A stretch of DNA of 44,364 nt, from positions 1 to 44,364 of the forward strand of contig JBFYLP010000003.1 of NCBI GenBank assembly GCA_041305345.1, read 5' to 3'. The stretch is from JACRGC01 sp041305345. GTDB lineage: Archaea; Micrarchaeota; Micrarchaeia; Norongarragalinales; SBBD01. The notes under the pieces are model-generated. The model did no database searches and was not told the origin of the DNA. It was given only the letters and a program-made list of their open reading frames with translations. The position numbers and the translations under genes are program-made. Below, one piece after another: positions 1 through 6,530 of the stretch. The number at the start of each line of letters is the position of its first letter. Positions within the stretch are counted from its first letter, which is position 1.

Positions 1-2
1 GC

Positions 3-140
3 TACACGGATACTTCTACTACTGAGAGATCCCCGATGTATGGAAGTGCTTATGCGGCTGGAGGTGTCGCTGGAGGTTCTTCTCTTACATTGTTAGATGG
101 AGGAGATCAATTCCAATGCACTAATAGTGCACCCGGATAA
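3..140 (+). CDS. pilin-like exported protein, C-terminal fragment (gene cut by window start)
   Basis: An open frame runs in from the left edge and stops at TAA 138-140. The 45 visible residues are rich in Gly, Ser, Thr and Ala and end in FQCTNSAPG. The next gene ends in FICTNQPPA, so the two look like tandem paralogues whose C-termini share a Cys-Thr-Asn motif. Archaeal pilins often occur in such arrays. The N-terminal leader lies outside the window, so the pilin assignment rests on the neighbour only. Confidence 0.6.
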   Translation, partial: YTDTSTTERSPMYGSAYAAGGVAGGSSLTLLDGGDQFQCTNSAPG

Positions 141-231
141 GTTGCTTTATTCGACTTTCTTTTTCCTATATGTTCGTTTGCATAAAGCACAGGTTTTTAA
201 AACAGGTTTTACTATTTTTACTGATGATGCA

Positions 232-591
232 ATGAAAAAGGGGCAGGGCGCATTCGAATACATCCTGATGGTGGGCGGAGTGCTGTTCTTTATGACTGTT
301 GTATTCTTCTATATGCGCAGTTCCCTGACCGGAACAGGAGCCGATCAGATTGACAACGCCTTTTGCAGGAATCAGCTTGCAAATTCGCAGATGTGCTGGA
401 ACTCCGAAGGAGTGTGGGTTCAGACGAAATGCAAAGTGGGAGATGCGTGCATATGGTCGCAAACAAGGATAGACAAAAAGTGCTATGATGGCGATCAATC
501 TTCCTTGGCAAATTCGCCTTGGGATAACAGCGGGGGGCTTCCGATAGGGGATAATTCTGAATTCATTTGCACCAACCAACCCCCAGCATAG
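232..591 (+). CDS. class III signal-peptide pilin-like protein
   Basis: 119-residue protein. The N-terminus MKKGQGAFEYILMVGG is a class III archaeal prepilin leader: short basic stretch, predicted cleavage between Gly4 and Gln5, then the Q-x-x-x-E motif and a hydrophobic helix (about residues 9-26) that forms the filament core. The rest is a hydrophilic head with several Cys (near FCRN, MCWN, KCKVGDACIW, KCYD, ICTN) that probably form disulfides outside the cell. An in-frame ATG at 97 exists, but starting there would put 45 residues before the leader and overlap the previous gene, so ATG 232 is chosen. A VirB11-type ATPase at 34439-35902 could serve pilus assembly, but it is far away and the link is inference. 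Confidence 0.8.
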   Translation: MKKGQGAFEYILMVGGVLFFMTVVFFYMRSSLTGTGADQIDNAFCRNQLANSQMCWNSEGVWVQTKCKVGDACIWSQTRIDKKCYDGDQSSLANSPWDNSGGLPIGDNSEFICTNQPPA

Positions 592-673
592 CACGACCAT
601 TGAATAGCTTCCGCGTTTCAAAAAATATTACGGTGTTATTTCTGATTTTTCCTGTCTTTAAGGGGTGGCATCC

Positions 674-775
674 ATGTACCTTGAGAAATTCGATCCGGAA
701 AAATAGCTGGAACGAATTGAGTCGGGAACAGGAAGGGCGCCGGGTTTCATTTCAGCTTCCTAGGCCAAACAAAAG
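674..775 (+). pseudogene. decayed 5-prime fragment of glyA (serine hydroxymethyltransferase)
   Basis: ATG 674 opens the peptide MYLEKFDPE, identical over nine residues to the start of the intact GlyA at 2493. The 27 bases match at 23 positions and every difference is synonymous. The frame then hits TAG at 704. Further short matches (QEG, then FISAS where the intact protein has LIPSEN) appear only after frame changes, so this is a relic of about 30-35 codons. Upstream bases also resemble each other (GGGGTGGCATCC versus GGGGTGCGTCAAT). Synonymous-only divergence means the source was a functional glyA that had already diverged before it decayed. The right boundary is uncertain. Confidence 0.65.
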
Positions 776-849
776 CAATCTCCAAGCGCAATTATGCCGC
801 CAAGTTTTCGTAATCTACTTACGAATGCTAATAATCATCAAAAATGATA

Positions 850-860
850 ATTTTATAAAT
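850..860 (+). promoter_or_regulatory. TATA-box promoter of abiEi (leaderless)
   Basis: ATTTTATAAAT lies about 26 nt before ATG 881, so transcription should begin at or next to the start codon. No Shine-Dalgarno-like sequence precedes the ATG, in agreement with a leaderless transcript. Confidence 0.6.
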
Positions 861-880
861 ACCTAAGTATAAAGCATTGC

Positions 881-1585
881 ATGGATGCTGACGGATTCCT
901 AGAAGCGCTGGAGCGGGAAGGCATCGAGGTTTTCTCCATAAGGGATGCAGCGAGGATCATAAGGAAGCCGCCTACCTATGTGCGGCTGTACCTGAGCAGG
1001 CTTGCAAGGAGGAAGAAAATATTGCGCATCGAGAGGGGGAAATATTGCCTGAAAAGCACGGATATCCTGGTAGTCGCATCGAATCTGGTCCAACCATCAT
1101 ATGTGTCGTTCATCTCAGCCCTTGCATACCACAAACTGACGCTGCAAATTCCTGTGAGGATGCAGGTTGCGGTCGCAAGGCAGAAAAAAGCGGTCACCTT
1201 CAAAGGGATGGAAATCGAATTCGTGAAGCTTAAAAGGCGGGCAATGTTCGGGTTCAGGCGCTATGGGGATGCATTCGTGGCTGAGCCAGAAAAGGCCATC
1301 GTTGACGCTCTTTACGTTCCTGAACGCCTGCTCATATCTGAAGTGCATTTCGCGCTGAAGCAGGGGGGGATCGATGTCGGGCGGCTTTGCGAATATGCCA
1401 AAACGCTTGGCTCATCCATAGTTAAGAGGCGCTTAGGCCTGCTTTTCGAAAAAGCCGGAATAAGAGCCAGTGGGCTGGGCCTGCCAAGGAAGTCCACCCG
1501 CTATGTACTTCTCAATCCGTTCCTAAAGGCCAAAGGAGAAAAAAATGGGAAATGGATGATCCAGGTAAACGAGGTGTTGGAATGA
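881..1585 (+). CDS. abiEi: AbiEi-type antitoxin / transcriptional regulator
   Basis: 234 residues. The N-terminal 60 residues form a winged-helix domain (FSIRDAARIIRKPPTYVRLYL, then basic RRKKILRIERGKY), as in the AbiEi/DUF4095-type antitoxins that autorepress their operon. The remainder (PSYVSFISALAYHKL, then AEPEKAIVDALY) matches the AbiEi C-terminal region that opposes the toxin. Its stop overlaps the start of the next gene as ATGA (1582-1585), the coupling expected for an AbiE pair. Type IV systems of this kind act in phage abortive infection and plasmid stabilisation in bacteria; the role here is inferred from family and pairing. Confidence 0.8.
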   Translation: MDADGFLEALEREGIEVFSIRDAARIIRKPPTYVRLYLSRLARRKKILRIERGKYCLKSTDILVVASNLVQPSYVSFISALAYHKLTLQIPVRMQVAVARQKKAVTFKGMEIEFVKLKRRAMFGFRRYGDAFVAEPEKAIVDALYVPERLLISEVHFALKQGGIDVGRLCEYAKTLGSSIVKRRLGLLFEKAGIRASGLGLPRKSTRYVLLNPFLKAKGEKNGKWMIQVNEVLE

Positions 1586-2349
1586 TCACAAGAAAGGAAC
1601 TGGAGGCAAAGGGGAAAATGCTCGGGTTTAATGCATACCAGGCGGAAAAGGATTACCTGCAGCACGCGTTCTTGGCCTCCCTTTACTCCGTTTCATCGAG
1701 CGAGTTCGTATTCAAGGGCGGCACTGCCCTGCAGAAGGCGTATGGACTCGACCGGTTTTCAGAGGATCTCGATTTTACCTTTTCGAATGGAAAACCGGTT
1801 GTTTTTGGGTTCATTGAGAAAGCTGCCAACGGTATGGATGAGCAGTTTGAAACAACCATTTCCAAAAGGGAGGAAAAGATGGATTCCCTATCGGCAAGGC
1901 TGAAATTGAAGGGACCCCTTTTTGAGGGGAATGCGCAGAGCATTCAAACACTTCTTGTCGAGGTAAGCATTCGGGAGAAAATCCTAAAGGCACCGGTAGC
2001 AAGGCGGATTGTGCCGCAATATCCCGACCTAAGGGCGTACGTTGCGCTATGCATGGATTTGGACGAAATCCTTGCGGAAAAAATCCGCGCCATACTTACG
2101 CGTGAAAAACCCAGGGACGTTTACGACGCGTGGTTCCTTTCCCGGAAGGGTGCTGTTTTCAGGGCCGATTTGGCGGATGGCAAGCTTGCATACTATGGAA
2201 AGAGATATGAAGCCCCCCAATTCAAGAAGGGAGTCCTGGATAAGCGGAAGCTCTGGGAAAAGGAAATGAACGTCTTGCTAAGGAACGCTCCTCCATTCGA
2301 GGATACGGCAAGCGAGCTGCTCGAATGGATCGGAATACGTTGGCAATGA
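1582..2349 (+). CDS. abiEii: AbiEii-type nucleotidyltransferase toxin
   Basis: 255 residues from ATG 1582, which overlaps the antitoxin stop. An upstream in-frame start at 1552 would lie within abiEi and is less likely. Motif I is seen as FKGGTALQKAYGLDRFSEDLDF (about residues 47-68), with the two Asp that bind metal in the polymerase-beta-type nucleotidyltransferase fold. A second motif, EKIRAILTREKPRDVYDAW (about 172-190), carries the Lys/Arg and Asp residues of AbiEii motifs II-III. The family transfers nucleotides to RNA (tRNA for some members) and arrests growth unless checked by AbiEi. All key residues appear intact, so the toxin should be active. Confidence 0.85.
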   Translation: MITRKELEAKGKMLGFNAYQAEKDYLQHAFLASLYSVSSSEFVFKGGTALQKAYGLDRFSEDLDFTFSNGKPVVFGFIEKAANGMDEQFETTISKREEKMDSLSARLKLKGPLFEGNAQSIQTLLVEVSIREKILKAPVARRIVPQYPDLRAYVALCMDLDEILAEKIRAILTREKPRDVYDAWFLSRKGAVFRADLADGKLAYYGKRYEAPQFKKGVLDKRKLWEKEMNVLLRNAPPFEDTASELLEWIGIRWQ

Positions 2350-2492
2350 GGCATCTGTTACCCGGCCCGAATTAACATAATGCCCGATGTAATTTCCCTG
2401 AATCGGACGGTGCGAATCCTTATTAATTTTCTTCCCGTAGTCTGGTTTGTTCGTGTGGGTAGCTATTGCTGTTTATCGTGGGGTGCGTCAAT

Positions 2493-3722
2493 ATGTACTT
2501 GGAGAAATTCGACCCGGAGATTGCCAAAACGATAGAGCTGGAGAAGAAACGGCAGATGGAGGGGCTGGAGCTGATTCCGTCCGAGAATTACGTGAGCAAG
2601 GCGGTGCTGGAGGCCCTTGGCTCCATAATGACCAACAAATACTCGGAAGGCGTCCCCCACAAGCGCTACTATGGCGGGAATGAGTACATCGACCAGATGG
2701 AGGATATTGCGGTTGCAAGGGCAAAATTGCTCTTCCAGGCGCAGCACGTGAACGTGCAGCCTTATTCCGGCTCCCCAGCGAATTTCGCGGTTTATTACGC
2801 CCTTCTCGAAATCGGCGATAAGGTTTTAGGGATGAACCTCTCGATGGGCGGGCATCTGACGCACGGCCATCCGCTGAACTTCTCTGGTAGGTTTTACAAA
2901 ATCATCCCTTACGGGGTTGATCCCGAAACGGAGCTGATCGATTACGATGAGGTAAGGCGGCTTGCACTTGCTGAAAAGCCAAAGATGGTCCTGGCAGGAT
3001 TTTCCGCATACCCAAGGAAGCTCGATTTCCGGAAATTCAAGGAGATCGCAGATGAGATCGGCGCCTACTCCTTCGCGGACATCGCGCATATCGCAGGCCT
3101 ATGTGCAACTGGAGTGCACGAGAACCCGGTTCCGATTTTCGATGTTGTCAGCACGACCACCCATAAAACGCTCAGGGGCCCAAGGGGGGCAATAATAATG
3201 TGCAAGGAGCAGTTCGGAAAACAAATAGATAGGGCGGTTTTCCCGGGCCTGCAGGGCGGGCCGCACGACCATGTTAACGCTGCAAAAGCAGTCGCGTTCA
3301 AGGAAGCGCTTCAGCCTGATTTCAAAATTTATGCGCAGCAGATTGTGAAAAACGCCAAAGCAATGGCGGAAGAATTGATGGGTTTCGGCTGGCGTTTAGT
3401 CTCGAATGGGACGGACAACCACCTGATGCTAATTGATGTGTGGAAGGAGGGAATAACCGGAAAGGAGGCGGAAACGGTTCTTGATGAAGTGGGAATCTAC
3501 TGCAATAAAAACATGATCCCGTTCGACAAGAGGCAGCCGCTTGATCCTTCAGGCATAAGAATCGGTACGCCTGCGATCACCAGCAGGGGGATGAAGGAAT
3601 CGGAAATGAAGGAGACTGCGAGATTGATAGATAAGACTCTGAGAAACAGAACCGATGCAGAGTCCAAGAAAAAAGTCAGGGAGGAAGTCAAAGAGATGTG
3701 CTCAAGATTCATTATTTACTAA
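2493..3722 (+). CDS. glyA: serine hydroxymethyltransferase
   Basis: 409-residue PLP enzyme converting serine and (methano)folate-type carrier to glycine and the C1-carrier. The N-terminal LELIPSENYVS motif, the Schiff-base region STTTHKTLRGPRG (Lys in the middle) and the C-terminal GIRIGTPAITSRGM are all present and the length is normal. ATG 2493 is preferred over 2466 because homologues start with a short MYLEKFDPE-like segment and GGGGTG lies 8 nt upstream. It stands downstream of the AbiE pair, separated by 143 bp that contain an AT-rich stretch near 2420. A decayed copy of its start lies at 674. Confidence 0.95.
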   Translation: MYLEKFDPEIAKTIELEKKRQMEGLELIPSENYVSKAVLEALGSIMTNKYSEGVPHKRYYGGNEYIDQMEDIAVARAKLLFQAQHVNVQPYSGSPANFAVYYALLEIGDKVLGMNLSMGGHLTHGHPLNFSGRFYKIIPYGVDPETELIDYDEVRRLALAEKPKMVLAGFSAYPRKLDFRKFKEIADEIGAYSFADIAHIAGLCATGVHENPVPIFDVVSTTTHKTLRGPRGAIIMCKEQFGKQIDRAVFPGLQGGPHDHVNAAKAVAFKEALQPDFKIYAQQIVKNAKAMAEELMGFGWRLVSNGTDNHLMLIDVWKEGITGKEAETVLDEVGIYCNKNMIPFDKRQPLDPSGIRIGTPAITSRGMKESEMKETARLIDKTLRNRTDAESKKKVREEVKEMCSRFIIY

Positions 3723-3815
3723 TTGCGGAGATTTGCACCCCCTGGCAGGCTGGCTCCGGTTGGTAATCTAAAGGCAAGTGCTTATTTTCCAGCAGAAATG
3801 AGGTTGCGAAAGCCT

Positions 3816-3824
3816 TTTATACTA
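3816..3824 (+). promoter_or_regulatory. TATA-box promoter of vapBC (leaderless)
   Basis: TTTTATACT is centred about 25-28 nt before the TTG/GTG starts at 3844/3847. Immediately after it GTGTAATTA and GTGTAATTG form a direct repeat (about 3829-3846) that could be an operator for autoregulation. Confidence 0.5.
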
Positions 3825-3843
3825 ATAAGTGTAATTAGTGTAA

Positions 3844-4158
3844 TTGGTGGTATTTGTGGAATCATATTTGAGGAGGAAAAGGGGCGGTTCGCCATACATC
3901 ACAACCAAGCTGCGCAGGTCTGCGCTCCCAAAACTAAGACAGCTCAAGGCGGCTATCATATCGGAAAGGAATGAGAACGTGCCCGACATGGACGTGCTGG
4001 AAGAGGCGATCGATACGACGCTGCGCGATTGGGAGAACAAGCGCATTGCGGCAAAGCGGCACCATCCGCTCGAATCGGCCGGCTTCATCAAGGGCAAGCA
4101 CCAGGTTTCAGATAACGATTTGGAAAAATTCCTGATATCACGGGAGAGGCTTGATTGA
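3844..4158 (+). CDS. probable VapB-type antitoxin
   Basis: About 104 residues, beginning with TTG 3844 or GTG 3847; no in-frame ATG lies near, and the TATA spacing fits a leaderless non-ATG start. No fold is recognised with confidence. The protein is basic at the N-terminus and ends in a charged segment (DNDLEKFLISRERLD). The case for an antitoxin is context: it ends one base before a PIN-domain toxin gene and is of antitoxin size. It could be a DNA-binding protein whose C-terminus wraps the toxin, as VapB proteins do. Confidence 0.6.
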   Translation: MVVFVESYLRRKRGGSPYITTKLRRSALPKLRQLKAAIISERNENVPDMDVLEEAIDTTLRDWENKRIAAKRHHPLESAGFIKGKHQVSDNDLEKFLISRERLD

Positions 4159-4159
4159 A

Positions 4160-4552
4160 ATGATTTTCCTTGATTCAAGCATGCTGATCGCGCTTTACGT
4201 TGAAGCGGATGAAAGGCATTCCGATGCTATCGGGGTTATGAGGCAGCTCAAGGACGAAACATTTGCAATTACTAACCACAACCTGGAGGAAATCGTTACA
4301 TTCATTGCCGCAAGGCAGGGCGCCTCGGCAGCATATGCGGTCGCGGAAAAAATATTATTCAAGAGGGAGGTGGAATTGATTATCGTCTCCAAAGCGGATA
4401 TTGAGGCATCCTTAGTCGTCCTGAAGTCCTACGCCGGTTTCAGCCTGTGCGATTCCATGAGCGTTGCCGTTATGAAAAAAATGGGAATCTCAAAGATAGC
4501 CTCATTTGACTCGGATTTTGATAAAATCAGGGGAATAACAAGGATCAAGTAG
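4160..4552 (+). CDS. vapC: PIN-domain ribonuclease toxin (VapC-like)
   Basis: 130 residues. The PIN catalytic acidic residues are visible: Asp5 in MIFLDSS, Glu43/44 in NLEEIV, Asp98 in SLCDSM, and Asp117/119 in ASFDSDFDKI. PIN toxins are Mg-dependent RNases that cut tRNA or rRNA. A TTG at 4151 is possible, but GGGAGAGG at 4142-4149 positions the ribosome on ATG 4160, and homologues begin close to the first Asp. It forms a two-gene operon with the preceding antitoxin-like gene. Confidence 0.85.
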   Translation: MIFLDSSMLIALYVEADERHSDAIGVMRQLKDETFAITNHNLEEIVTFIAARQGASAAYAVAEKILFKREVELIIVSKADIEASLVVLKSYAGFSLCDSMSVAVMKKMGISKIASFDSDFDKIRGITRIK

Positions 4553-4554
4553 AA

Positions 4555-4665
4555 TCAGTCGTCCTCCTTCTCGACGGTCTCCTCATCCCAAAGCTCGTCG
4601 GGCGAATCTTCGATGACCGCCGTAGCCTCCTTCTTCCTTTTCAATTGCACTTGCTTCGCGTCCAT
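4555..4665 (-). CDS. small charged protein (36 residues)
   Basis: ATG 4665 (minus) opens 36 codons to TGA. The product has a basic N-terminal half (KQVQLKRKKE) and a strongly acidic C-terminal half (DSPDELWDEETVEKEDD). No family is recognised. TATTTACTC on the plus strand (GAGTAAATA on minus, about 4680-4688) would be a TATA-like box giving a nearly leaderless message. It fills what would otherwise be an empty gap between vapC and fen. Could be chance; codon pattern and charge segregation favour a real product. Confidence 0.45.
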   Translation of the reverse strand: MDAKQVQLKRKKEATAVIEDSPDELWDEETVEKEDD

Positions 4666-4750
4666 CCTAGCCACTCGCGTATTTACTCTTGGGTGAAACA
4701 CTTTTGCACTCGACACCAAAAAAACAAAGGCAAATTAGTAGGGGCGGAAA

Positions 4751-4758
4751 TGTTTATA
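4751..4758 (+). promoter_or_regulatory. strong TATA box (TTTATATA) facing the 3-prime end of fen
   Basis: TTTATATA, preceded by purine-rich GGCGGAAATG, is an almost ideal archaeal BRE/TATA pair in the plus direction, predicting a start near 4780. Downstream there is only a 13-codon ORF (ATG 4811) and then the antisense of fen. On the minus strand the same bases could serve the small gene at 4555-4665 with a leader of about 60 nt. Confidence 0.45.
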
Positions 4759-4848
4759 TATCGTTTCGCTTTTCCGGAAAATTCGACGATTGGCTAATTG
4801 AAACGTTTTGATGGGAATGGTCTTTTGGCAAATAGCCGCAATCATTTC

Positions 4849-5865
4849 CTAGAACCATTTCTGCAAGCTGCTCTGCCTTGTCCCAAAGGGCTCCTTATAG
4901 GCGCGCTGGAGCGCTGCTTGCACCCTCTCGATCGTAAAATTCCTATCGAGCATGAATTCGATGAGCCTATCCCTATCCGGCTGCGAGAATTCAATCTCAG
5001 AGGGCTTGACATCGGCCACTTCCGGATGGAGAAAGAGGTGTTCGACTGGTTCGTAATCGATCTCCTTGTTGATCGCTTTCAAGATTTCCCTAAAGGAATC
5101 GTGCTCCTTCACGAGCTTTAGCGCCTTCTTTGCGCCTATCCCATAAATTCCCTTGTTGAAATCGGTGCCCGCAAGGATCCCAATCCAGATCAATTTCTGC
5201 TGGGTGATTCCAAGACGGTTAAGGTTTGGCTGCAATTCGATCCTTTCTGGAACCACCTCAACAAAAGTATTTTTCCTTGGCAATTTCCGCCTGCCGGCAA
5301 TGGTTAGGTTTTTGAGCAGGATAGGAGTTCCGAACAGCAGCGCATCATAATCCTGCGTGCCTGTTGCCTCCACGAGCCCCTTCCTGCACATATCCGCGCA
5401 CTGGGCCTCGCCCTCGCTTTTTGCCTGTATTACCGGAATCCCAAGAAGCTGCAAAAGATGCTTGCCCTCCTCCGCCATCTCCCTTGTCAGCTTCGATGTC
5501 TGCTGCGCATATACTTTCATGTCTTCTGTCCTTCCCGCTTCCTTTGCTGCCTCGAATTCCTCCGCAGCGACCTGCTTCCTCTCCCTCCTCTCCTCGAGGG
5601 TTCGCTTCTTGAGCTCGGAAGGCTTTCCATCGAAAACGAATGTGGGCTGCAGCCCCTTCTCGAGCATGTTGCACGTGCGGTAGAAAAGGCCCGATATGTG
5701 GGAGGTGATCCTGCCCTTCGAATCCATTAGGGGAGTCCCATCCGGCTGCCGGATTATCGCAAGGAACTGGTAGAGCGCGTTGTACGCATCAATTGCGATC
5801 CTTCCGCGCATTTCCTCAAAGGAAAGCTTCCTTGCCTCGATTATGTCCCTTATTGCAACTCCCAA
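4849..5865 (-). CDS. fen: flap endonuclease FEN1
   Basis: 338 residues, normal for archaeal FEN1. It cleaves 5-prime flaps during Okazaki fragment maturation and repair. Metal-binding residues are in place: Asp26 (IAIDAYNAL), Asp79 (FVFDGKP), Glu151/Glu153 (KSEGEAQ), Asp172/Asp174 (TQDYDALL) and Asp235 (LAGTDFNKGI). A helix-hairpin-helix follows (YGIGAKKALKL). The C-terminus QSSLQKWF is a PCNA-interacting (PIP) box. The start is TTG 5865, giving the family-typical MGV N-terminus. An AT-rich TTTTAAA at about 5897-5903 probably serves as TATA box for this gene and perhaps for mbf1 on the other strand. Confidence 0.95.
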   Translation of the reverse strand: MGVAIRDIIEARKLSFEEMRGRIAIDAYNALYQFLAIIRQPDGTPLMDSKGRITSHISGLFYRTCNMLEKGLQPTFVFDGKPSELKKRTLEERRERKQVAAEEFEAAKEAGRTEDMKVYAQQTSKLTREMAEEGKHLLQLLGIPVIQAKSEGEAQCADMCRKGLVEATGTQDYDALLFGTPILLKNLTIAGRRKLPRKNTFVEVVPERIELQPNLNRLGITQQKLIWIGILAGTDFNKGIYGIGAKKALKLVKEHDSFREILKAINKEIDYEPVEHLFLHPEVADVKPSEIEFSQPDRDRLIEFMLDRNFTIERVQAALQRAYKEPFGTRQSSLQKWF

Positions 5866-5949
5866 AAAAACCGCCTAATCTAAATCCGCGTGAGTCATTT
5901 TAAACGTATGGCTCGTATTTTGTACGTCGAATTTCAAAACGGTGGGTCT

Positions 5950-6468
5950 ATGCATCAGGAATGCCACATTTGCGGGAAGCCAGCTTCAGCTCAGGCGCTA
6001 GTAGAGGGTGCGAAGGTATTTCTTTGTGAAAATTGCTTGCACTTCGGAAAGCGCATTGAACAGCCGGTGCAACCAAGGGGCGCAACGCAGGTGAATCTGC
6101 AAGCAATCCATCATCCCTTAGCTTATTCGAAGCCAACTGTGCGGCCCTCGGATCACGCCACGGTTGAAGATTTTGGGGATAAAATCAGGAATGCAAGGGA
6201 ACAGCTGCACCTCACCAGGAAGGAGCTTGCAAACACCTTGTTCATTTCCGAAAATGTGATCGAGAGGCTGGAAGATGAACTCTTAAAGCCGGACATAAGG
6301 ACCGCCGAGAAGCTTGAAAAATTCCTGAAGATAAGGCTCATAGAGGTTGAGGGAAGCGCCAGCGCAAATGAGGAGCAAAAGAAAGCGCTTGATGAGATGC
6401 ATCGGCAGGCGAAGGCAGGCGGCACCACTTTCGGCGATGTCGTCGATTTGAAAATCCGCAAGAAATGA
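5950..6468 (+). CDS. mbf1: archaeal MBF1 homologue (zinc ribbon plus HTH)
   Basis: 172 residues. Cys5-x2-Cys8 and Cys26-x2-Cys29 make an N-terminal zinc ribbon. Residues about 75-130 are a Cro/C1-type helix-turn-helix (KIRNAREQLHLTRKELANTL, then SENVIERLEDELLKP). This order is that of archaeal MBF1, a transcription/translation-linked factor. The C-terminal tail is charged and ends in TFGDVVDLKIRKK. ATG 5950 is chosen over 5890 since GGTGGG lies 4 nt before it and the Zn ribbon follows directly. Divergent from fen. Confidence 0.85.
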   Translation: MHQECHICGKPASAQALVEGAKVFLCENCLHFGKRIEQPVQPRGATQVNLQAIHHPLAYSKPTVRPSDHATVEDFGDKIRNAREQLHLTRKELANTLFISENVIERLEDELLKPDIRTAEKLEKFLKIRLIEVEGSASANEEQKKALDEMHRQAKAGGTTFGDVVDLKIRKK

Positions 6469-6496
6469 ACGGAAAGAAATGTTAATTAAGGCGGGG

Positions 6497-6515
6497 AAGG
6501 TGTTTATTTCACCTT
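6497..6515 (+). terminator. hairpin between mbf1 and the surface-protein gene
   Basis: AAGGTG and CACCTT form a 6-bp stem with loop TTTATTT. It may end mbf1 transcription, act as an operator, or its AT-rich loop could simply be part of a promoter. A GAGGGG ribosome-binding site follows at 6516-6521 for ATG 6531. Confidence 0.35.
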
Positions 6516-6530
6516 GAGGGGAAACCCGCC

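Larger units (their letters stand above)
592..880. other. intergenic region with glyA relic and abiEi promoter
   Basis: 289 bp without an intact gene. It holds the decayed glyA start (674 onward) and, at its right end, an AT-rich stretch with the TATA box for the AbiE pair. A 99-codon open frame at 567-866 crosses it but has no recognisable domain and overlaps the pilin gene, so it is not called. Confidence 0.5.

Noticed and set aside
567..866. 99-codon frame overlapping the pilin 3-prime end
   Set aside because: No ribosome-binding site or domain; the region is better explained by the glyA relic and the abiEi promoter.
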